Part shown: positions 17,886-25,687 of the stretch, in pieces
Layout of the letters: each line of letters starts with the position of its first letter
Position numbering within the stretch: position 1 is the first letter of the stretch
Source: a virus
Length of the DNA: 28,961 nucleotides
Virus record (IMG/VR): IMGVR_UViG_3300030380_000325
Location: 1-28,961 of that record
Reading direction: 5' to 3' (one strand)
The notes under the pieces: model-generated
The model's database searches: none
What the model saw: the letters and a program-made list of their open reading frames with translations, nothing else
What the model was told of the DNA's origin: nothing
Translations under genes and position numbers: made by a program

Positions 17886-18877
17886 TATGCTACTCCGTAT
17901 AAAGTAAAAGTTCCACTAAATGTTCCACTAGCTGGTATTATTTTAAAATTGTTAACAGCCGCAGATTGATCTAATGCAAAAGTATGATCTTGTTGAACAA
18001 GTTTATTATTTTCGTCAAAATGACAACCATAACATTTAAAAAATTTACCTTTTCCTGTTCCTAATGGATCAAAAATAGTAATTATACTCATACCACCTTC
18101 ATTATTATTAGTACCTACTCCATAGCCTGTTCCAACTATTCTAACTCTATCATCTCCTGTACCATGACCAGATTTTATTGCATCGGATGATGTATCATCT
18201 CTACTATGTTGTCTAATATTTTTATAATTACTTCCTGTTTCATAAGAACTTCCATTATCTGTTGAGGTTTGTATTCCTAAATTTCCACCATCACTTGACA
18301 AATCAATAGCTGTACAATGAAGTTGGTAAACTTTATAAGTGGTTGTTAAATATGTACTTGTAAATGTAACAGCTGATGCACTAGATGCTGTTTGACTTTG
18401 AAGTTTAACCATAGAACCACTAGCTTTAATTAAACTATAATCAATTCTTTTTAATACTCCTGCATCTGATACTAAAAATTCGTCCGTGTCTGCAGGCTCG
18501 TCTGTCAAAGCCGTTTGAGCTGAAATAACATCTGTGTTTAATTTTGCACCTGTAACTGCATTAGCTTGTAAACTTGCAGTTTTTACAGTATCGTCCGACG
18601 GATGGCCGAGATCGAGCGTATCACCCAAAATAGTGATGAAGTCGATAGAGTCAGACGATGTTAATGCCGAGGCGAATACAATCGTACTGCCTGAAATAGT
18701 ATAGGATGATATAGGAGCCTGTAGGATACCATTTAGTGACACTAAGCAGTGTTGGGCTGTTTGTGGAAATATAGCTACACCTCCAACTAATAAGTTGAAT
18801 GTATCTGTAGCACTTGTCGATATTGCATCACAAGCTTGAAAATTCCCAAGTCTAGGTTGAGCGCCAATGTAGGCCAT
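17885..18877 (-). CDS. Two-domain tail fibre D: MAYIG-type N-terminal anchor fused to an array-type tip
   Basis: A 330-residue protein. Residues 1-150 are the tail-fibre base also present at 21174: MAYIGxQP, a beta domain, then VTGAKLNTDVISAQTAL and PADTDEFLVSDAGVLKRIDY. From about 155 a different tip begins, SMVKLQSQTASSASAVTFTS, ending NNFKIIPASGTFSGTFTLYG. This ending matches the final strand pattern of the six single-domain array members, so the tip is a divergent copy of that fold. The fusion links the stand-alone proteins to true tail fibres. The tip carries three or more cysteines (HCTAI, KCYGCHF), unusual among its neighbours. AAAGGAG precedes the ATG. Confidence 0.8.
   Translation of the reverse strand: MAYIGAQPRLGNFQACDAISTSATDTFNLLVGGVAIFPQTAQHCLVSLNGILQAPISSYTISGSTIVFASALTSSDSIDFITILGDTLDLGHPSDDTVKTASLQANAVTGAKLNTDVISAQTALTDEPADTDEFLVSDAGVLKRIDYSLIKASGSMVKLQSQTASSASAVTFTSTYLTTTYKVYQLHCTAIDLSSDGGNLGIQTSTDNGSSYETGSNYKNIRQHSRDDTSSDAIKSGHGTGDDRVRIVGTGYGVGTNNNEGGMSIITIFDPLGTGKGKFFKCYGCHFDENNKLVQQDHTFALDQSAAVNNFKIIPASGTFSGTFTLYGVA
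18424..18463. repeat. 40-bp direct repeat at fibre domain junction, copy 1
   Basis: These 40 bases (starting CTTTAATTAAACTATAATCA) are identical to 21647-21686. In both fibre genes they encode the end of the base module (AGVLKRIDYSLIK) immediately before unrelated tips. Upstream of the repeat on the coding strand, identity drops to scattered third-position differences while the protein stays alike; downstream, the proteins are unrelated. The abrupt edge suggests a recombination junction for exchanging tips. Confidence 0.8.
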
Positions 18878-18909
18878 GTTATATTACTCCTTTTAAATTG
18901 TTTATCATA

Positions 18910-19551
18910 TTAATTAATTCCGTACAAGGTTATAGTTCCAGCATCTATGTCGCCAGAGTTCATCTTAAATTGAACTGCATCAATAGCACTTGTTGTATTG
19001 CAATATCCAGCACAAAAATTATGTAAGCTATAAGTGCTAATATAATTTTCACTTGTTTGTGCTGTAAAATGTTTGACGAATGTTGTAGAACTAGGATTAA
19101 AAAGATGTAAATAGCCAGAACCACTTGCATCATTTGCATTTCCTATTCCTAAACATAAGCGTTGAAAATCAGTTGATTGAGCAAGATCACCATCATAATA
19201 AGTAACTGAAGCAGCATCATCAGCTTCTGCATGATATGCTCTAAAAAATGAAGTTGTTTTGGTTACATTATAATTAGAGCCACTATCTGTACTCATATTA
19301 ATTTGCAATTGTGTTTCATTTGTTTCTGGATGAATATTATTAAAAATAAATAGATACTCTTTATAAGTAGAATCTATTCCAGATGTAAAACTTATGGTAG
19401 ATGAAGATGATGCTGTTGATTTTGAAATAAATACCATAGCACCACCACTAAAACTTGCTTCAAGATCATCGGCTCCTGAATCAAAACCAATACCTTTACC
19501 TGCGACTGGTGTTAAATTTAAACTGTTGAAATTTAATTTTGATAATGCCAC
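18910..19551 (-). CDS. Tail-fibre tip domain protein, array member E
   Basis: A 213-residue array member starting MALSKLNFNSLNLTPVAGKG, an N-terminus shared with members F and G. It carries STASSSSTISFTSGIDSTY, NNIHPETNE, GDLAQSTDFQRL, SGYLHLFNPSSTTFVKHF and AIDAVQFKMNSGDIDAGTIT followed by LYGIN. It resembles member A most. The start overlaps the TAA of member F, whose KDS codons carry the AAAGGA ribosome site. A 32-bp gap with AAAGGAG separates it from the fibre gene downstream. Confidence 0.7.
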   Translation of the reverse strand: MALSKLNFNSLNLTPVAGKGIGFDSGADDLEASFSGGAMVFISKSTASSSSTISFTSGIDSTYKEYLFIFNNIHPETNETQLQINMSTDSGSNYNVTKTTSFFRAYHAEADDAASVTYYDGDLAQSTDFQRLCLGIGNANDASGSGYLHLFNPSSTTFVKHFTAQTSENYISTYSLHNFCAGYCNTTSAIDAVQFKMNSGDIDAGTITLYGIN

Positions 19552-20219
19552 TATGAGTCCTTTATTCCGTAAAGTTTTATTGTACCAGAAGCCATATTAT
19601 TTCCTGAAAGTTTAAACTGAACAGCATCTACAGCACTAGTCGTATTTCCATAACCAGCAGAATAATTATCAAAAGCACGATCAGAATACTCATAAACTGC
19701 TGTTCTACTTATAAAATGTTTTACAAAAGTGGTAGAACTAGGATTAAATAAATAAAGTTCACCAGATGTACCTTCATCACTACCACCACCTACATTTATA
19801 GATATATCTTTAAAACCTGTTCCTTGTGCTAAATCATGACCAGGCTCATATGTTAATGAAGTATTGCCATCACTTTCTTCATGATAAGCTACAAAAGATG
19901 TAGTTGTTTTTGCAACATTGTAATTAGAACCAGTATCTACACTCATATTAAATTGAAATTTATTAGCACCAGCATTTGAAGATGGGTGAATATTATAAAA
20001 CTTAAATACATAAACAGGATATGTGCTATCTAAAACTACGTCTGAACTTCCATCTACGAATGACAATGTAGAATCCGAACTAGCAGTTAAAGTTTTAATA
20101 AGCGTCATGGAACTTGCACCTGCTGTAGAAAACCCATCTCCATCTGAATTAAATGATAACGCTTTACCTGCAACAGGTGTTACATTAAAACTGTTATAAT
20201 TAAATTTAGATATAGCCAT
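19551..20219 (-). CDS. Tail-fibre tip domain protein, array member F
   Basis: A 222-residue array member, the longest of the six. It starts MAISKFNYNSFNVTPVAGKA and has TASSDSTLSFVDGSSDVVL, YNIHPSSNA, HDLAQGTGFKD, SGELYLFNPSSTTFVKHF and VQFKLSGNNMASGTIKLYGI ending KDS. The SGEL, SAGY and KDS features pair it with member B. It is coupled to G by a TAATG overlap. Confidence 0.7.
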   Translation of the reverse strand: MAISKFNYNSFNVTPVAGKALSFNSDGDGFSTAGASSMTLIKTLTASSDSTLSFVDGSSDVVLDSTYPVYVFKFYNIHPSSNAGANKFQFNMSVDTGSNYNVAKTTTSFVAYHEESDGNTSLTYEPGHDLAQGTGFKDISINVGGGSDEGTSGELYLFNPSSTTFVKHFISRTAVYEYSDRAFDNYSAGYGNTTSAVDAVQFKLSGNNMASGTIKLYGIKDS

Positions 20220-20863
20220 TATAATATTCCATATAGTTTAAATGTTCCTGCATCTATATTACCAGATGCCATTTTAAATCTAACTCTAGTTATAGCTGTT
20301 GTTGTGTTAAAATATCCAGCAGTAAAATCATTATAAGTAGCATCGCCATGTTGATATGTATTAAAAGTTGCCAAAAAATGTTTTACAAAAGTTGTATTTG
20401 ATGGTTCAAAAATATGTAATGTTCCAGCTAAACTTTCATCATTACCATTTCCAACATTTTGAGTAAGAACTTGAAATGAAGTTCCTTGTGCTTGGTCAGA
20501 ACCTGTTTCATATCCTAAAACAGTGTAATTACCAGCTTCATTTTGACCAGCTTTAAATCTAGTAGTAGTCATCGTTTGATTATAACTCGTATTAGTTCCA
20601 GTATCTGTTTGAAACGTAAGAGCTGTATCATTTGTAGCTGGATGAATATCTATGCATTTAATAATATACTCTTTGTAAGTAGAATCTATTCCACTTGTTA
20701 TATCAATAGTTGCTGAACTAGATGCTGTAGTTGTAGACAATAAAACCATATTACCACCAAGATCCCCTGTCTCAAAACCATTGGCACTAGAATTCCATTT
20801 AAGAGCTTTACTAGCTGCGGGTGTAACGTTTATGTTATTAAAGTCGACCTTAGAGAGTGCCAT
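20219..20863 (-). CDS. Tail-fibre tip domain protein, array member G (first in transcription order)
   Basis: A 214-residue array member starting MALSKVDFNNINVTPAASKA. It has TASSSATIDITSGIDSTY, IDIHPATND, SDQAQGTSFQ, AGTLHIFEPSNTTFVKHF and ITRVRFKMASGNIDAGTFKL followed by YGIL. The SSSATx and ITS/FTS-IxSTY segments pair it with member C, while TDTGTNTSYN is shared with B. It starts 3 bp from the stop of the 101-aa gene. No strong ribosome site is visible at the F start that follows it, so coupling is probably needed there. Confidence 0.7.
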   Translation of the reverse strand: MALSKVDFNNINVTPAASKALKWNSSANGFETGDLGGNMVLLSTTTASSSATIDITSGIDSTYKEYIIKCIDIHPATNDTALTFQTDTGTNTSYNQTMTTTRFKAGQNEAGNYTVLGYETGSDQAQGTSFQVLTQNVGNGNDESLAGTLHIFEPSNTTFVKHFLATFNTYQHGDATYNDFTAGYFNTTTAITRVRFKMASGNIDAGTFKLYGIL

Positions 20864-20866
20864 GGG

Positions 20867-21172
20867 TTAGGCTCCAAATAATGCTGCTATTTCAGCATCT
20901 GTTAATGCTTCCCCTGCTTTTAATTTAGCTTTACCTGATGTTTTTGCATTTGCTCTAGCTGTGTCAGCATCTTTTAATTCTTGTATCTTTGCATTAACAT
21001 CAGCCTCACTTGGCATAGTAGCACCATCTTTAATAATCTTAATGTGTTGATATTGCATACGATCTTCGTTAGGAATTTTATCTCCATTGCTGTCATGTGT
21101 TTTCCAACCCCACCAACTGCCACCATTAAATGTCATCAATGCTTTTTGAAAATAATCTTTAGTTTTTTTCAT
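20867..21172 (-). CDS. Small fibre-associated protein, 101 aa, possible assembly helper
   Basis: A 101-residue Lys/Ala-rich protein. The N-terminal half has aromatic residues (FNGGSWWGWKTHDSNGD, MQYQHIKIIKDG). The second half is helical and charged (NAKIQELKDADTARANAKTS) and ends LTDAEIAALFGA. It sits between a two-domain fibre and three array members, the same place as the chaperone-like gene at 17589 in the other cassette half. By size, charge and place it may be an assembly helper, but it lacks the chaperone family's LRDLP motif, so this is inference. GGAGA precedes the ATG. Confidence 0.65.
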   Translation of the reverse strand: MKKTKDYFQKALMTFNGGSWWGWKTHDSNGDKIPNEDRMQYQHIKIIKDGATMPSEADVNAKIQELKDADTARANAKTSGKAKLKAGEALTDAEIAALFGA

Positions 21173-21173
21173 C

Positions 21174-22091
21174 TTATGTATCTCCTAATCTTATAAAAGT
21201 TAACGCTGTGTAATTAACATTTGTATTACCACCATATGTTGCATCTGTTGTTGATGTTCCACTATGGTCAAGATTTAATCTAATATTATTATTAGATGTA
21301 TTAGTTACATCATATATAGTAGAACAATATAATGACATATGACGATTTTGAGCACCTGAGCTATCATAAGTTTGTGAGAGTGATGATATAGAACTTCCAT
21401 TAGTCGAACCCATAATTTGAATACCACAATATGCAAGAGCACCATCATAAGTTTCATCTACATAACTTTGTGCAGAAACAAAATATATTCCTGTACTTGG
21501 AAATGTAAATACTCCTGAAGATTCAGACATACCTGAGCCAATGTATGATGAAATCTTATCATTCCTTTCCCAATTTGCAGTTACTGTACCTGTATCAGCA
21601 ATATCAGCAGTTATTCTCCAGTTATCTGCCATTGTAATTCCACCACCTTTAATTAAACTATAATCAATTCTTTTTAATACTCCTGCGTCAGAAACTAAAA
21701 ACTCATCTGTGTCTGCTGGTTCAGCAGCTAATGCAGTTTGTGCGGATATAACATCCGTATTTAATTTTGCACCAGTTACTGCGTTTGCAGAAACCATGGC
21801 AGCTGTAATACTATTAGTTGCAGGTACAGTTGATTGAATAGCTCTACCTAAAAAAATACAGTACATCACATCTGTCGAAGCTGTGTTTGCTGATAGCGTT
21901 AGGGCAGTACCCGATGCAGTATATGCTTTACCAGATCCAGGATGTTGTCTAACGTTATTTATAAATAATGCAATTTCGTTTTCATTACTAACTGCATGAG
22001 ACAGAGTATAAGAAGACGTTGCTGACGTAGAAAAATTCTGTGTAGCGAATGTAACAAAGTTGTCTGTAGGTTGATTCCCGATATAGGCCAT
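21174..22091 (-). CDS. Two-domain tail fibre I: MAYIG-type anchor with C1q/TNF-like tip
   Basis: A 305-residue protein. Residues 1-150 are the MAYIG base module shared with the 330-aa fibre at 17885 (MAYIGNQPTD, ALFINNVRQH, TGAKLNTDVISAQTAL, DEFLVSDAGVLKRIDYSLIK). Residues about 155-305 resemble a C1q/TNF-like jelly roll: NWRITADIADTGTVTANW, FTFPSTGIYFVSAQSYV, YCGIQIMGS, and the closing VNYTALTFIRLGD. Such domains form trimeric tips that bind surface ligands. The base module presumably joins the tip to the tail. Its start follows the 121-aa beta protein by 1 bp, and it heads the duplicated cassette in transcription order. Confidence 0.8.
   Translation of the reverse strand: MAYIGNQPTDNFVTFATQNFSTSATSSYTLSHAVSNENEIALFINNVRQHPGSGKAYTASGTALTLSANTASTDVMYCIFLGRAIQSTVPATNSITAAMVSANAVTGAKLNTDVISAQTALAAEPADTDEFLVSDAGVLKRIDYSLIKGGGITMADNWRITADIADTGTVTANWERNDKISSYIGSGMSESSGVFTFPSTGIYFVSAQSYVDETYDGALAYCGIQIMGSTNGSSISSLSQTYDSSGAQNRHMSLYCSTIYDVTNTSNNNIRLNLDHSGTSTTDATYGGNTNVNYTALTFIRLGDT
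21647..21686. repeat. 40-bp direct repeat at fibre domain junction, copy 2
   Basis: Identical to 18424-18463 over 40 bases. It lies at the end of the base module of the C1q-tipped fibre, next to the GGG linker. The pair is about 3.2 kb apart in direct orientation, so recombination between the copies would delete the 101-aa gene and array members G, F and E while joining the base of one fibre to the tip of the other in frame. Confidence 0.8.
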
Positions 22092-22092
22092 C

Positions 22093-22458
22093 TTACGTTA
22101 TCTCCATAATGCTCAACGTGCCAGAAAGTTTATCTGCAACGGAACAGTCTACTCGCAATATGTCTGTAGTTTCCATAACAACCTTACCACCCGTTAAGAC
22201 CTCCAAACTCGAACCCGCGGGAATGTTTACGTCCTTCACTAGAAATGAAGTTCCATTCGCAACGTTGTTAGTTCCATTACGGTTTGCTGTATCACTAACA
22301 AGTTCTACTTCTGCTGTAACTGAAGTTGTGTTTAAGTTAGTAAGAACTAAACCAAGTATTACTGTAGTAGTACTTGATGCTACCGTGTACATGACATAAG
22401 GCGTACCTGCTGATGCGGGTTCTGCTGCGAAAGTCACACATTTGAACGTATTTGCCAT
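22093..22458 (-). CDS. Small beta-rich structural protein, paralogue of the 120-aa protein at 12666-13028
   Basis: A 121-residue protein starting MANTFKCVTFAAEPASAGTP. It shares the order and many residues of the 12666 gene: MYTVASSTTTVILGLVLTN, a beta middle, SLEVLTGGKVVMETTDILRV and the ending SGTLSIMEIT. The predicted fold is a small beta sandwich. A good AGGAGA site precedes the start. It sits between the long 1062-aa fibre and the two-domain fibre and may join fibres to the tail, but no direct evidence supports this. Confidence 0.78.
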   Translation of the reverse strand: MANTFKCVTFAAEPASAGTPYVMYTVASSTTTVILGLVLTNLNTTSVTAEVELVSDTANRNGTNNVANGTSFLVKDVNIPAGSSLEVLTGGKVVMETTDILRVDCSVADKLSGTLSIMEIT

Positions 22459-22487
22459 TTTTTATCTCCTATTTTTTATTTTATATA

Positions 22488-25400
22488 TTATCCTAAAGCA
22501 ATTGCAAGAGCTGTTGGGTCATCTGTTACAAACGCTGCTCCAGCACTATTTACGGGTGTTTGACTAAATGTTACCACACCATTACTATCACCTGATATCC
22601 AAGTTGTAGTTGTTGTGCCATCATAACCAGCAATTTTTAATTGTCTGTCGCCTGTTGCACTATCAGCGTTAACGCTACCGATGATTACATTACCAGCACC
22701 AGAAGTTATATTATCACCCGATTGGTAACCTAAAACAAGGTTATTGTGGGAATCTTGTCCAACCATTCCTTCTCCAGCAGATACCCCTACAGCAGTATTA
22801 AAACCTGCCAAAGCTGTTTTTAAAGCTTGAGAACCAATTGCCGTGCTTGAATTACCACCTGCCGAAGCCTCCATTGCTTGATAACCTACAGCAGTATTAC
22901 TTGAACCAACAGAATTATTTTTTAAAGTATTAGACCCGAATCCAGTATTGTTAACACCAATAGTTAAACCTGCTAATGAGTCAACACCGGCCCCTGTATT
23001 GTTATCTCCAGAAGTTAAACTTTCAAAAACACCATGACCAATTCCAACATTATTATTAGCAGCATTTAAAGTTCCTGTTGTTGAATGACCTATTATTAAA
23101 CCATTTGTAAAATTTGTTCCTTCAAATTTACCTAAAATAACATCTTGGCTGTTTGCTGTTATTGTACTTGAAACTGTTAACACACCAGCAGAAGATAATG
23201 ACATCTTCTCAGCTGCTGCTTCACTAGCTGCAGTTTTAAAACTTAATTTTGTAGCATTGTTTGATGAACTAAAGTCACCTTCAGAAACGGCTTCGATACC
23301 TGCTGCAACAAGTATAGCATCTGTTCCTGTACCTTCGTCAGGAGCTTGAAAATTAATTGAACCTAATATATCACTAGCTGCGATGTCTGTCTCACCAGTT
23401 TGTAAAGTAAGTACATAAGGATTATCATCGCCTGTATCAATTCTTTTAAAAGTTAAATTTCCAGAACTATCACCTGATATCCAAGTTGTAGTTGTTGAAC
23501 CATCATTACCAGCAATTATTAATTGTCTGTCGCCAGTTCTACTCGCTGGGTCAACAGTTCCAATAATTACATTTCCAGATCCAGTAGTAATACCAGCAGT
23601 GCTATCATTAGCTCCAGCGTTATATCCTAAAAAAATATTATAATCTCCAGTTGAAACTTCTCTACCAGCATCTCTACCTAAAGCTGTGTTAAATGTAGCA
23701 CCTGAGGCAACATTCATAGCATTTTGACCTACAACAGTATTATAACCAGAATTAGCATCAGTAGCGGATCCAACAAAAGCATTAACACCTATGATAGTAT
23801 TACCTGGAGCTCCAGTAATTCCTGATCCAGCATTGTAACCAATTCCAATGTTGTCGTTTCCAGTAGTCACTGCTGTTAAAGCAGCTCCTCCTAAAGCAGT
23901 GTTTTGATCTCCAGAAGTTAAGGCATCTAAAGCTGTTATTCCAACACCTGTATTATGTTGAGCAGCATTTAAAGTTCCTGATGTTGTATGACCAACTAAT
24001 AATGATCCTGTAAAGTTTGTTCCTTCAATTTTACCTGGCATTAATTCACCAGTTACATTAGGTAGAGTGTGAACAGCACTACTTCCTACAGAATGTGGTT
24101 GTGGTTTTAGTTGCTGACCATGAGAGTTATTTTCACAGTTAAATTGAATAGTACCTGGGTTAGTATTACCTTTTATAGTTACATGACCTGTACCATTTGG
24201 TGCTAATTCTAAATCTGCGTTAGAAGTAGTAACAATATCACTACCATTTAAATCAAGATTACCACCTAATTGTGGTGTAGTATCTTCTGATACATTTGAT
24301 AATGCAGCGGATGTAGCTAGTCCTGATACAACAGTTGATCTTGCAACTTTTTTAAGACCACCACCAGAAGTATCTACTGCTAAAAATACATCATCATTAG
24401 CTATTGTAGATATTTCAGATAAATCACCTGCGGCTATTGAATTAAAGTTTGTACCATCTGCAACTAAAATATTACCTGCAGTGTTTGTACCCATAGTAAT
24501 ATCGTCACCAGATACTGTAAGATCTCCAGTTACAATTACATTACCACCAAATGTAGCTTTACCAGCATCAGACATGTCAAAAGTTAAAGCTGTTACTGTG
24601 CTTCCACCATCATTACCTTTAATAAATAAATCTTTATCTGAAACTTTAGTTTCTATGGTAACATCGCTAGATGAATTAGATATTTGCAATATTTCTGTGG
24701 CGTCATCTTTAATTTTAATACCATTACCACCACTACCAGCATCTAAATTTATACCACCATCAACATCTACTGTTAGACTACTACCAGATTCAATATTTAT
24801 ACTGCCACTGTCAGAAATAGTGCTTCCGTTTATAGTAATATCGTCAACTGTTAAAGTTGTAAGAGTGCCAACCGATGTAAGGTTTGGCATTGCTGTAATC
24901 TCATCATCAAAGTACGCAGCTAAATCTGTAACTGCAACTTGTACCATTGTACCATTATCATTTAGTACAACTCTGTCTGCATCTGCAACTGTTGTAGATG
25001 TAGCTGATGTGCCACCATCCATTATGTTTAACTCTGCTGCTGTTGCAGCTATAGCTGTACTTCCAAAAGTAAGCCCACCATCTGGAACAACAATACTACT
25101 ACCTGATTGTGCTGTAAAAGTATTTGCAGTAAATTGAAAATCATCAGCTCCTGCAATTTTAATATCTATTTGATCATCTGTATCTGCTGTAATAGTTGTA
25201 TCACCATCAGCATCTAAAACTAGTTCTCTTCCTTCAATGTCAAGTGCTCCACCAAAACCTGCATCAACAAGATTTGTTCCGTCTGAATAAACTAGTTTTG
25301 TAGTTTTTTCTGATACACCAAAAGTAATACCTGTTCCTGATGCTGTTTTAAATTGTACAGTATAAGCACCTGATGTACCATTAGTTATAATATAAACTTT

Positions 25401-25676
25401 TTCTATAGAGTCTGGAACAGTTACAATTTGATTTCCTGTAATTGATCCTGTTAATTTTATAACAGCGTGACGAGCTATTGAATCTGATTCTGTTGTTGTC
25501 CCATCCGTGATAGATAATGCAGTTGTCTGAGCACCGCCAGCTATAGATTTTTCCACATAACCAGCAATTGCTTTTTCTACGATTTGTAAGTTAGTATTAG
25601 TTTTATCTCCCCAAGTCCCGGCATTCTCGCCAGTGGACATTAGTTCTATACCAAGATCTGAAAATGTTGATGCCAT
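22488..25676 (-). CDS. Long tail fibre with two YadA-head-like repeat modules
   Basis: A 1062-residue fibre. The N-terminus MASTFSDLGIELMSTGENAG followed by TWGDKTNTNLQIVEKA is a base found on many marine phage fibres. Residues 150-545 are Asp/Thr/Ser-rich beta-helical sequence with repeats such as GSINIESGSSLTVDVDGG. Two homologous modules follow, at about 547-745 and 849-1040. Each begins EGTNFTxxLxxGHxTxGTLNA, has several NTALG/NTAVG units (DQNTALGGAAL, SSNTAVGYQAM, NNTGFGSNTL) like the left-handed coil of YadA heads, and ends GDRQLxIAGxDGxTTTTWIS. The YadA resemblance is from motif, not a search. The last residues DDPTALAIALG are short, and no chaperone or protease domain is seen. It is probably the main lateral fibre or a side appendage. 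Confidence 0.82.
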   Translation of the reverse strand: MASTFSDLGIELMSTGENAGTWGDKTNTNLQIVEKAIAGYVEKSIAGGAQTTALSITDGTTTESDSIARHAVIKLTGSITGNQIVTVPDSIEKVYIITNGTSGAYTVQFKTASGTGITFGVSEKTTKLVYSDGTNLVDAGFGGALDIEGRELVLDADGDTTITADTDDQIDIKIAGADDFQFTANTFTAQSGSSIVVPDGGLTFGSTAIAATAAELNIMDGGTSATSTTVADADRVVLNDNGTMVQVAVTDLAAYFDDEITAMPNLTSVGTLTTLTVDDITINGSTISDSGSINIESGSSLTVDVDGGINLDAGSGGNGIKIKDDATEILQISNSSSDVTIETKVSDKDLFIKGNDGGSTVTALTFDMSDAGKATFGGNVIVTGDLTVSGDDITMGTNTAGNILVADGTNFNSIAAGDLSEISTIANDDVFLAVDTSGGGLKKVARSTVVSGLATSAALSNVSEDTTPQLGGNLDLNGSDIVTTSNADLELAPNGTGHVTIKGNTNPGTIQFNCENNSHGQQLKPQPHSVGSSAVHTLPNVTGELMPGKIEGTNFTGSLLVGHTTSGTLNAAQHNTGVGITALDALTSGDQNTALGGAALTAVTTGNDNIGIGYNAGSGITGAPGNTIIGVNAFVGSATDANSGYNTVVGQNAMNVASGATFNTALGRDAGREVSTGDYNIFLGYNAGANDSTAGITTGSGNVIIGTVDPASRTGDRQLIIAGNDGSTTTTWISGDSSGNLTFKRIDTGDDNPYVLTLQTGETDIAASDILGSINFQAPDEGTGTDAILVAAGIEAVSEGDFSSSNNATKLSFKTAASEAAAEKMSLSSAGVLTVSSTITANSQDVILGKFEGTNFTNGLIIGHSTTGTLNAANNNVGIGHGVFESLTSGDNNTGAGVDSLAGLTIGVNNTGFGSNTLKNNSVGSSNTAVGYQAMEASAGGNSSTAIGSQALKTALAGFNTAVGVSAGEGMVGQDSHNNLVLGYQSGDNITSGAGNVIIGSVNADSATGDRQLKIAGYDGTTTTTWISGDSNGVVTFSQTPVNSAGAAFVTDDPTALAIALG
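22584..22653. repeat. Internal repeat of the long fibre gene, copy 2 (3' part)
   Basis: This stretch, which encodes GDRQLKIAGYDGTTTTTWIS, matches 23466-23535 with only a few differences. The first 32 bases (22584-22615 versus 23466-23497) are identical. The near identity at DNA level shows that the second fibre module arose by recent duplication or is kept alike by gene conversion at its end, while the more upstream parts of the modules have diverged. Confidence 0.75.
23466..23535. repeat. Internal repeat of the long fibre gene, copy 1
   Basis: The partner of 22584-22653, encoding GDRQLIIAGNDGSTTTTWIS. The first 32 bases are identical between copies. The copies are 882 bp apart, a multiple of three, so recombination would remove or add one module in frame. 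Confidence 0.75.
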
Positions 25677-25687
25677 AATTTAATTCC

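Noticed and set aside
15362-22091. Diversity-generating retroelement acting on the fibre array
   Set aside because: No reverse transcriptase gene, and differences among copies are spread over the whole domain and include insertions, not adenine-specific changes in a short C-terminal repeat.
24481-25137. Open frame of 218 codons on the plus strand within the long fibre gene
   Set aside because: Antisense shadow of Gly/Thr/Ser-rich fibre repeats, which rarely give stops on the other strand; no recognisable sequence.
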